Source of the DNA: Ctenosaura bakeri
Taxonomy: Eukaryota; Chordata; Lepidosauria; Squamata; Iguanidae
Direction of reading: 5' to 3'
DNA length: 64,000 nucleotides
NCBI GenBank assembly: GCA_948474755.1
Contig: CAOLHI010000619.1
Location: 310,001-374,000, forward strand
Positions 42,666 through 54,600 of the stretch are shown here, in pieces. A program made the translations under genes and the position numbers. The notes beneath the pieces were generated by a model. That model saw only the letters and a list, made by a program, of their open reading frames with translations. It did no database searches and was not told the origin of the DNA. Within the stretch, counting starts at the first letter, position 1. Every line of letters starts with the position of its first letter.

Positions 42666-45600
42666 CTAAGAACCAAATTAGAAAGACCAATTACAGACCA
42701 ATTGAAGAAAGATCTTAGCAACTGTCCCTCCATGTTTCAGATAACAACTCTTTGCTTATTTCATTTGCAAATATTTCTTTCCAAAGTTTTTTCCTTGCTG
42801 AAAGTTTTTACACATTTTGATGGTTAATTTTTTCACTTAAGGATTTTTTTTTGCAAAGAAAAGATTGTATTTCGAATAAAATACATTTTTGACACACAAA
42901 AAATAATTATGTAGTTTTGTGTCCTGCATGGAAACAATTTATTTTTGTGCAAAACCCATTCGATTTTTCTTAAAAAAAATAATCATGGGCCCTTTTGCTC
43001 TCCCTCAAGGCTGAGAAATCTCATGGCAGTGGCCTTTTTGTGGCCCATCAAAGATGAGGATGTCTGCAAATATTCTTTATATCCTAAATCCATCCTCCAT
43101 CTCAATCCTTTGTCCCCTTGCCCAAATGCAAGACCCCAACCTCTTTTATCACTTAGTCTGCTCAGTGGCAGAAGAGGTACATACCGGGCTGAGTGGCTGT
43201 GATGTCAAGAGCTGTTGGAGCTGCTGGAGCTGAAGCTCATGCTGGCTGAAGAGTTGCCTTTGCTGCTCTGTCAGGTGAGTCGTGCTGGGCATGCTGGAGA
43301 TGGGTGAAAGGAGCAGAAGGGGCAGTAAGCACAACACAGCTATGTACTGGAAAAGGCATTGTGGTGGACACCCATGATGGGAGAATGGGTGCTTAGAATA
43401 AAGAAGAAACAAGGTTTGGAAAAAGGGCTAGTTCTTGCAAGATATACAGTTGGCTCTCCACATCTGCTAGGGTTAGGGGTGCAGGACCCCTGCAAAAGTG
43501 GAAAAACCACAAATATCAAAATGTGCATGTGTCTGTGGGAAGGACGTGGTGGGGAGATCAGGCACCCGAGGTCCACACCAGGTTAGGGAAAGGAGGTGGG
43601 TCAGCATACTTGCCCTAGACTTCCTCTCTCACCCATCTCCTTCTTTGGGTATGTGGGGGGGGCACTGGGAGAGGGTTTGTGGTGCTGAGAAATTGGGCTG
43701 CTATCTGTGCTTAGCTGACCAGGCAGCAGCTGGTGGAGCAGGAAGAGGACCAGAGGTGGGTTTTTTTAAAGGACTGTGTAGCTTGCTCAGAGCCATCAAG
43801 ATGGAAGGTGCCCCGGAAAAGAAATGCTTGAGGTGAGGGGGCCAAGGGTTGGAGAAACTTGCAAATAATCAAATCCATGAACCTGCAAATGTGGAGAGCC
43901 AGCTGTAAACGGAAAGGGCAGGAATTCACCCCAAATGTTTGGTGCCCAAGGCAGAAAACCCAAATAGCGTTCAATCTTTTTTACTAAATAATGTGGGCCA
44001 TGATTGACTTGTGAGTCAAGGTTGCACAAACCTTGCTGGAATGAAAAGTTTTATTCCATGACACGGCCAAATGACAGCAGGACATGTGGTAGTTGTACAT
44101 CTTAACTGCACCACCCTCTGCCTTATGTCAAGGGGCCAGAGGTAGTTGGCTCAGCCAGCAAGACAATCCAGACATGGCACAAGCAAAGTGCTACCCTGCT
44201 TTCATACTCCTACACCTGATACTTTCTTTTACCCCTCCTTTTGCCCTTCTGTTTCTTAAACAGAAAGGCAGAAACTCTGCCTTAAAATGCTAGAGACACA
44301 CTCTTTTTTAAAAAAAAAGAGGGAAAAAGAAAGCAGAGAGATTTCACAATAGAAAATCTGTGCTCAATACAAATTCCTGTGCTTATGTATTGCCATCTCA
44401 GAACTGGATAGTGTACAGAGCCCTAGCTCCGATTTGTCCACACTGCACTCTGAATTAGGTGTTAAGGTGAGTTTGCAGCTGTACTTGTGCTATTAAAATC
44501 CACTAAGCTTTTTAATTGTCTTCTGCTATACCAGTTACTAGGAGTGCCTGGTCTATGTTACCATGCTTCTTAAGAATATTGTTTGTATGAATGCTTGTAA
44601 TACAAACGCACACAAAAACACACACTAAGAGCATTGTATGTAAACATGGAACTACAACCATCAACAGCAGATGGGAGTGAAAGCTGAAGGTTCAGGAAGC
44701 CAGCAAGGCAAGTAGTGAAGAATATGTAGACTGAAGTTTAGAAAATCCATTGAAAACATACTGTTTTATTACATGAGCTTTAAATAAACTTAGAATCAGA
44801 GATGTGGAACCCTTGGCCCATCAGATATTTTGAATGTTCTTCAGGGACTTAAGACCCAGTCAACAAGGCCAGCGTGAAGGGCACAGGGCAACTGTAAGTC
44901 CAAAACATCTGCAGAGCCAAAAAATGCTTGTTCTGGACAACGTTTATTCAGATAGAATGAGGCAAGGAACTTAAAACTAATACATGGAATTTTAGGGGGG
45001 GCATTTTTGAACCTAGTTTCTTAATTCTTAATACTTTCCCTGCTGGCTGCATTCCTCTTCCTCTCTGAGCCTTACCTGCTTTGGCTGGTGGAAAGCTGCA
45101 GGTTTGGGGGGCCACTGGGCTGTGCCAAGAGGGGGTTCTGAGTCTGAGTGGCTATTGCTCCATTCAGACCCCCTAAAATGCCGTTGATGGGAACCTGCTG
45201 CCCTCCGAGGTTCCCAAGAAGACCATCCACCAGGCTGTGATTGGCAGGAGTGACTCCACCATGGATGGGCCCCATGGTTCTGGCCAAACCATTCACTGGT
45301 GGCTGCTGTTGTGGCTGCTGTTGCTGCTGCTGGACCCCAGTAACCAGCGAGAGAGAGGCAGGGCTCTGTTGCAACAAAGGCAGTGGAGGAGGCGTGCTGT
45401 GGAAGGAGAGGGAGGAGCTGCTTCGGCTTGGGCAGCCTGAGTGAGGATCCTGGTGGGAGGGGAGAAGGAGGGACAATTATTTGGGCATATTCAGAGCTTG
45501 CAAAAGTTGGATTATAACGCCCAGACATGAAAGGCACAGTCTTTTTGGTGATGACCTGAGCACTGCAAATCTCCTTTCCTACTGACACAGGCTGAATTCC

Positions 45601-48600
45601 TCTTGTAGAAATGTTTAGGTGAACAGTAAAGACCTTTCTGTTTGAAACTGCCTTCAGTTGAATAATAGCCTTCTGTGTTCAGAGCAGCTTTGCAAAATAT
45701 TCTGTATGCTTGCCATTGTGGCCTGCTATGTCATGGGCCTGGCAATCTAGTGCCATGTTATACCACAGCCTCTAGAATCCTAGCAGGCCAGGAGATTCTG
45801 GGAATTGTGATCCAAAGCATCTATAGGACACCAGGTTGCAGGAGACTGAACTAGGAAAGAGATCAGTGTTAATTCAACAATAGAAGGATTGGGAAGGGGA
45901 AACCCACCCAAGAGTTCTGCTAACTTGCTATGGCATGCGACCGAGTGTGCCCTGGTTTTTTTTTGTCCTTTTTTTGTTTGTTTGTTTATATAGAACAGAT
46001 GCTCCCCCTTCCCTATAGGGTTGACAGTAACCTCCAGTTTTGTTTTGGTTTTTTTTTTGCCTATAGAATATTTAAAAATTATATTGTAAAACTTTAAATT
46101 TATTTATTTATTTCGAAAAAGCAACAAGTAACACAATGAGTTCCAAAAAATAGATAATTCTTGATTGCATTAACAGTAATGTATCAGCAGGGGTTGAGCA
46201 GCCACACTTTGCCACAAGTAAGATGACAAATTACTTTTGGAAAGTAGTGCCCCAAGCTCTAGAACTTTGTTGTAACTTGTGAGGCCTCCTGGAAAAGTTC
46301 GTATCCTGATAAGCAGGTGTCCTTCAGTGTTGCCTGAATGCTGAGCAGTCTTTCAGCATCATCTCCTAAAAACTGCAAGCATTCTTGCACCAGGAATTCA
46401 CAACCCAATAGCTAGAATTCACAACTTGTTTGGAATTATTGCATATCTTTCCTGGGGCTTTCAGATCCTGGAAACAGGAATCCCTTTGATGTATCAAATC
46501 TGTCAAGACATTGGCCAAGCCATCTCCTTTTAATTAGCACCTTCACAACCCATCTCCTAGACTTCAGAAGTGAGAAGGCAGTCTTCTTGGCTCTATGCCC
46601 AACCACTGGTTTGGCTAAACATGTTTACCTGAGAGACTTAGCACTCCTGAGTCAAGGTGCTGTGTGTACCGAAACTCCCCAGGTGATGCTGTGTTGTGAT
46701 TGTTTTATCCCTATTAGTTTATCATAGGTTAGCAAAATTCTTAATATTTTGTTTTTATTTATCCATCTGTTTCCCATTTTGGGTCTCTCAGTATATTCCT
46801 TTCATAGACATCTTTTTCCAGTTTGGACCTGGGGTTTTAGCATGATTTTCTGAGCAACTCAAGACAGTCTCCTTTTCCCATCTGGCTAGTCCATTTATGA
46901 CATTGTTGGGCTTTAAACTGGGGAGAGGAAAGGAAAGACAATGGGCTCACACTTCAGGAGCTGCAGAATGGGAGTTTGTCTGGCAGGCTCCTAGCAAAGG
47001 CTCTTTACACTAGGAGAAGAGCACTGGCTCCAAATGCAGGCCAATAAAGAATAATCGGAAGAGCTGTTAAAATTAAGAGAACACATACTTAGAAGGTCTA
47101 CCTTAAAGAATCAATGTTGGACCCAGGCATTGTTTCATTATTATAGTAAGGATGGGCAACTATTGGAAGCTGCAGGACCAAATCTCCCCCAGAGTCACTG
47201 AGGCCATCTTACCATTTGGCATCCTTCCAAATAATCAATTTTTCCCCACTAAATCCCCAATGCCGCTTGGGGGTTGAGGGCAATTCTGCAATGTTTTGGG
47301 TTTGTAAGGCATTTTAGGCCCAGAAGAGGTCTTCCCCCCCCAAACAGGAAGTGATTGGAAGGTCAATTCCTAGATTACTTCCTGTTAGAAAAAGGCCTAA
47401 AGTATCTTCCATGCCCCTGAGGGGATGTTGGGGGGCATTTTAAAAAATCACATATTCTTTTTAAACATGTGGATGCTAGATGCTTGTGGGCTCAGCAAAA
47501 TGGCTTTGAGAGCACCATTTTACTCACTTCTACATTACAGCAAGATCTCAGTCACTATCTAATATATAGAAATCAGAGTTTGTTTGTGTCAGGCAAAGAC
47601 TGTATATGATTGGCTGTCTAAGAAGATTCTATGGAATCCTGGGGTTTGAAGTTTAGGGAGGGGCCTTTACAATTCTCAGCCAGAGAGCTCTTTGGCCTTA
47701 GTCAGATGTGTCTGTCTTGAATAGGCTGGCTGCTATGGAGACAAGGCCTAGCAGCAAGGAAGAAGGCAGTATATTTCCTCAGGAACCCAACCTCTATTTG
47801 TTAATAACTCTGAATACAGACTGGATTGGAGAATATGGGGAAAAGTTACAGGCACTGGACAAGACAATTTGGGGAACTAGAGACACCGGATCTCAATACT
47901 TTCTAACAAGTATTATCTATGAGAAATAAAATCCTGGGCAACGCCAGGTATATATGTGAGTATTAAATAATCAGGAACCCCACCTCTGTATGTTATTAAC
48001 TCTGAATACAGATTGGATTGCGGGATATGGGGGAAAGTTACAGGCACTGGACAAGACAATTTGGGGAATTAGAGACACAGGATCTCAATACTTTCTAACA
48101 AGTATTACCTAGGAGGAAATAAAATCCTGGGTAACCCCAGGTATATACGCTAGTATTAAATAAAAGTAATAACAAATACGGGTCATCGCCCAAATAGCAC
48201 ATGGGCAGAACCAAAGCTAGAGTGGTATAATGGTTAGAATGGGATGGGTATTATGCAGCCCTGCAGATGTTATTGTACTGCAACGCCTACTAGCCCTAGC
48301 CAGCATTGCCAAATATGAAGACTGCTAGAAGTTGCAGTCCAACACAATCTGGAAGACTGTACAGTTCCCACCTCTGGCAGTTGAGAGATCTGGGTTCTAC
48401 TCTCCACTGAGCCATGAAATTCACTGGAGTGACATTCAGACAGTTATTCTCTCTTTCAGGCTGATCCACCCCAAAGCTGTTGTGCTGATAAAAATGGGGA
48501 GGAGGAAAGCAGCTATATACATTGCCCTGAGCTCACTGGAAGGAAAGTGGAATAAAATGGAGCAGCCAGGACTGGCTCAAGATATCCTGGTGCTTGAGCT

Positions 48601-51600
48601 GGACAAACCAAGGGTATCCTTCAGCTAATGAACAGGGACATGACCCACTATAGAGTTCTCCTAAGCAAGCCCTAGGTAGCTTGAAGATGAGATCTGTCTT
48701 AGCCGCCACTCGACCCACAATGTTCAAGGATGGGCTCAAAACAGACTGCCTGAGATGATAATGTTAGAGCCACTTCTGGTTGGCACAAAAGACCTGCCAA
48801 AGGACATTTTAAGGGAGGAGAACACAAAGAGACACTCTGTACCTCAGAGGAAGTTGAGAGCGAGTTTTCAATGCCAAAGCTGTTCTTGCAGGGAGGGCTC
48901 TTGGTGATACTCAGAGAGTCGCTGTTGCATGCTAGAAAGGAAGGCAGAGAGTCAGTGCTTTTTCTTTCAGCAGCTGCAGATCACCTTTTGACACTGAGAA
49001 ATGCTGCTGCTGATTTTAAAGCAGTGGATACCATCCCCACCAATATCAGTTTCAAAGCCTTGGTGAATCAAAATGTTTTCATAGGTTGGGGGAGGGTACC
49101 ACTGAAAAGGACCCTTTTGGGAATTAAACATCACCCACAGATCAATGAGTGTTAATGGGGTGCCTATTTCTTACCATTGGAGGTTAGGATGTACTGGGCT
49201 TGGCCCGAGGGGCCATTGCTGGTGGTTACCACTGGGAAAGGAACAGAGAGCTGGACATTCAGAAGCTGTAAACGCTCCTTTTTAGCTGCCAAAGTCATAA
49301 TCTGCTCCTGGAGGCGCTGATTCTCCTTCTGTAGCGAATGAAGAGCTTTGAGCATTTCTACAACTGCAGAAAATGTGAAAGGGGGACAGGAAGAGGGGAG
49401 AAGCCAAAAAAGGTTGGGAATAGAGAACGATTGAGGAAAACAACAGCAGTGACAGAATTAGAGCATGTATAAAAAGGGAGATGGTAGCAAAAGCACACAT
49501 TCAGTGAAGTCACAAGGGAATCCCAGAATGCATCTCTGCTTCATTCTCTAAAGACGCAGTCTCTACTCATTCATCTGCTTTGCTTGCACAGCTTAGCATA
49601 CATGTGATAACCCCTTTTGTCTTCATGGTCACCCTGTGTGGTAGTATAGGCAGAGAAAAATGTGTCCTGGGCCAAAGGTACCTAATATTCCTGGCTGGGA
49701 GGATATAAGGATGTGCATTCTCAAGAATATGTTACATTTGAACATTTTGTTTAACTTCCCAGAAATTTCCCCCCCCATTTTCCTCCAATGCCCCAAACCA
49801 AAGGTGGTCCTCCAAATGGTTTTAGGACTACAATTCCTTATCATTTCTGACCATTTGCCATGCTGGCTGCGGCTGATGAGTCCAACATCTGGAGGCCCAC
49901 ACTTTCATAAACCTTTTCCTAAATCAATTAGGATCTGATTTAGCTTGCTTATATGACATACACTGAGAATGTTCATCTGATATATTTGTCATTTATGTAT
50001 TTATGGTATAAATGGCATGTTTATTTGACATACACATAAAGAACTAAAGCTCTACGTCATTTTAATTTTGCATGCTGTATAAAATTTCTCAGAGTTTTTC
50101 CAGTAGCCAAAAGTATTCCAACAGAACTGTTTGATGCAATCCAGAAATCCAACAAAACTCACTTCACGTGACTTAAACATTAAACAGAAACAAATTCAAG
50201 GCTTTACATAGAAATAACTTTTTTTACTGGTATACTGGAAAACATTCTGAAACCTAACAATTCAATATCATGCCCTTCTATTACATTCTTTAAATTTTAA
50301 GGGGAAGAAACAAGAAGACGCTCAAAACTATCAATATCCTTATTTTAGAGTAGTTAAAGAGGTATAAATTCATATATTTCTTGGTATGTTTTTTGCATTC
50401 TTTCTATGTATTTGATCAAAGTATGATGCAGAAACAGGTTGGCACACTCTGTCCATGCTGGCTAGGGCATTTTGCGAGATGTAGCCTAATTTTTTTTTCC
50501 TAAGCTCTGCAACTTCTATGCATTCACTGGAAAATGAGAGTGGGTTCAAGATTCCCAGAGCCCACTCTGCATGTGCAAAAGTCAAGGGATAAACCCCACA
50601 GGCGCAGGGAGGATGTAGCTCAATGGAGCCAGCAATTGTGATTCTGTGCTCCCTTCATGCACTGACTACATCAGGCATGGGGAATACTTCATCTTCCTGC
50701 CTGGTTATTTGACTTCCATACCACTGTCCCTTAAAATGGCCATGCTGTCTAGGGCTGATGGAAATTGCAGGCCTGCATTTGGAGAGCCATAGTTTACTAA
50801 CCTCTGGAACAAATGGATAGGAGGTAAGAACATTGTCATCATGATGGAGGAAGAAATGGCAATTTTGGAACTGCCCCATTTGACTGCTATGGTAACCATA
50901 TATTATGTTGCTAATTAATGATATACATTGGAGGGAGCAGGAAAGAAATGGAAAGATTCCACAGAAAAATAAAGCAATTGGAGAAATCACTCTCAAAATG
51001 CAGAGGCTGTGTCCCAGATCATCTCTCAGCCCTGCTCAGTTCTTCATAGCTTGAGGATATCATTGCATTTCTTCTTCTTAAAAATAACTTTCCAGCCTCT
51101 GGAAATGTAGTATTTCAAAAAACATTCTTGGAGGAAAAAAATAAAAGACCACATAACTGCATTGTGCACATTTGAATACATTTCTCCTCATTCCAAGTCC
51201 ATCATTCTTAATCAGTGATTTTCCTAATCTTAAGTCCCCAGGTATGATTTGATTGCAACTCTCCAAATGCCATCAGCCACAGGAGATTGGTCAGAACTAA
51301 TGAGAACATTTAGGTGTCCAACAAAATTTTGAGTCCAAGTTTGGGACCCACTGTAATTGAACCATAATACACTGGCTTGTCATGTCCTTCTTTCTATGTT
51401 GGTAAAGAATCTTCCAAAAAGAAGTCTGGGTTCCTAATACACTAACATTCATGTCAACAAATACAGAGGCTCCATTTTTAAAGAGATGTGTTGCGGTTGC
51501 TTCTATCACCTTAGCAGAACTCTTCTCTGGACCTAGAAAAAAGTTAACTTTTTAGATTAAAATTCTAGCAGTCCCACAGCCAGCATGGCCACTGCTCAAG

Positions 51601-54600
51601 AAGTAACTTTTCCATGCTCTGCTCTTCTCAGAAGGAACACGTGTCTGTGCATGTACGGTGTGAAGTTGTACCTTTTTCTCTAGCAGGCCATCTGTATCTT
51701 TGACAGCTGGAGGTTGGCAAAAATTTAGCAGAAAATGTTTTCCTCAGCCAGGAGAAGTTTGAATGCTTGAAGACCCATCAATTTTACGTTAATTATAGTG
51801 CTATTATTCCACTTTAACTGACATGATTCTATCTTATGGAATCCTGGGAGTTGTGGTCTGCTGAGGCATCAGAGTGCTTTGGCTGAGAATTTTAAATGCC
51901 CCACCTTAAACTGCAGATCCCAAAATTCATAAGATGGAACCATGGCAGTTAAAGTGGAATAATAGCACTATAATTCTATAGTGTGAATGAACCCCAAGTG
52001 TCTGTGGCTTGTTCCTCCCCTTGATTAATCCAAGACTTCCAAACTCCCAGTCTCCCTGTGACTCACTGTTGACGCCAGCTTCCCCATTGCCTTGTTTCTC
52101 CAGGAGCTGCTCAATATTTGGTGTGGCCTGGGGGACATTTTCCAGCTGCCCGCTGCTTGTCGCTACTGTCTGGTCAAAGAGGGTGGGAAGGCTGCTGATT
52201 GGGGACCTGTGTCATGTAGAAGATAAAAGGAAGAGAGCCACTGGAATATTAAGTATGTACTACATAAGCAAGCAGGAAATTCGAGATCCCTTTCTGCTCC
52301 AAAACAAGTTTTAGTACCCCTTGCCTCATGGTTAGAATTCTACACCAGCTGGATCCAAAGCAGTCAAACAGGAAAAGCTCAGTTCTACAACCTGATATAT
52401 TGGGCAGATTTTGAAAATATTTCCTTATTTTGCATAGATTCTTTTGTTCCTTTTATGGACAAGGAAATACTTTGCCATCTCTTATATCCACTTGCTTGTC
52501 TTCAGATTTCCCCAGATGTTTTACACTCATATCCTGCAACATTTCACAGATGAAAACCAGGACACACGTGGCCAAGCAACATCAGAGTATGGTCAAGATG
52601 GCAAAGATATTAATGAGGAAGAACAATCAAGCTAAAACTTGCTGCATTGGTTTGCTTGTGCCTTAGTCTACTTGAAAAGAGCAAGATTCCACCCTCTCCT
52701 CACCCTCTGCTAAGTTAAGTGAGTGCAAACTACTTTGAACTCAGTTTGCAACGACTGAAGTACGTTAAGGGCAAAGGGGGAGAGTGAGATGAGGAGAGTG
52801 AAACTGGGACATTTAAAAGCATTTGAAAAAAGTGGGACAACAGAGTATTAATTGAGATTGTTACTGCCAAATCAGGACAGTTGGAGGGTATGTACACTTA
52901 CATCCTACTCAGCCAGAATGAAGTAGAAACTTGGCTCTTTGTTACTGAAATCTATGATTCTCCAAATGTTGAATTCTTCACTCAGAATTCAAATTCTGTG
53001 CTTGAAAAGTCTGGCTAGAGAAGATAATGCAATCTAATTATAGTGAACAGGCAGTGAACAATTTAGTTGCTGCTGCCAGTGGCTGTGCTGTTTGGGGCCG
53101 CAGTTATAGTCCAAACAAGTAACTTGTCTGAGGTCTGTGGGTAAGTCCAAAGTAGTTGGACCATGCTGGCTAACAATGGAATATTGCAGTATGTTTGAAT
53201 ATAGAATATAGAAATGTTATTCTCTCCATATTCAACATTCTCCAACCTTCCACATCTCAGATGTGGACTAGCTCATTATCCTCATTCAACACAACTGATG
53301 AAGTCAGGATTAGTCTCTGGTAAACGCTGAAAACCAACTGAACTGTAATCCTCCCACGCACTTACTAGTTTGCCTTCTTTCTTCTGTCTGCTGTGTGATG
53401 CAACCCTATCTCCAGATGTAGATCTCATCCTAATGTTATCAGTGCAGTATCACTTTACATTCTCCCCATTCCCCCCTGCCCCACTCTGTGCCTGAAGGAT
53501 CGAGGGAATCTTCTCCACAAAACCAACTTACATGGAAGAAAGGCTTTCTTGGGGTGATGATCCTCGGCATGCAAAATTACAGTCTTCCAAATCTGGTTCT
53601 GGAATTGAATACATAAAAGGTGATTTTTTTAAAATGTTCACAGATAACCCCCCTCCCACCACCAGTCAATCCCTAATTTTAGCAGAACATCTAGGAATGA
53701 GACTAAACAGGAGCTCTTCATTTAATTCCAAGACTTTTCCCAATTATCTGTATAGCAGAGATGAGAAAGGGAAGATGCAATGCTTAGAGTAAAAGGACCA
53801 TGTGGATGAGGGGACCTATGCTATTCCTATCCCAAAATTCATGAACCCTGGAACAAGTGAGATGGGAGACTGAGCCCCTGCTAAACTCGGTCTAGGGGGA
53901 ACTGAGCACCCTCAAAATGATCAGGTACCAAGCACCAGGACCACTAAGGCTCCTGTGTAGTTGTGGCTCCTGAGGAACCACAAGTCAGAAGACTCTTAAC
54001 CTATAGCCATCTTTCAATTCATTTAATATGTGTATGTGACTTCAAATCACCTGTTGATGTGGCCAACCCATGATTGGGTCTGACATGGGGAAAAAAGGAT
54101 AATACATAAATGAATGAATTAATGAATTAATGAATTAATAAAGTCTTTGATATTTTCCCCATTCCTTGATACAATGTTTTTATGCTTTTAACAACATTAA
54201 CGTCCATTATGTTGTCACTGTTTTCATGGTAGGCACCTTGTTAACTGTTTTAATTGTTACTATTGTTATTGTTGCTTTTATTCACTGTATTCTTTTTTTT
54301 TTTACCGTTTTATCAAAAGATATATCTTGCTGTACACAAAATTTATGATGGCCTAGCTGCCCAGTCATCACCCCCCACTCCCGCAAACTTAAAAATAGTT
54401 CTGGGGTCTATGCCAGCACTTTTGTCCCAGAAGTGTTCACTTCCAGTATCAGAGTTTGGCTGAATGAAAAAAGGAGCAACAGGGTGAGAGAGACAATCTA
54501 GGGGAAAGTTTAACACTCCCTGTGTGGCCCTGTTAACTCTCAAAACTGAGCCCTGTTTTTTCAAAAGCCAGGCCAAGGTTTACAGAAATAGGTATGTCAT

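Noticed and set aside
45028..45588. A 186-codon open frame on the - strand over the seventh MLLT6 exon
   Set aside because: The true reading is one base away: it keeps the conserved DPHSGCPSRSSSSLSFHSTP block and fits both splice phases.
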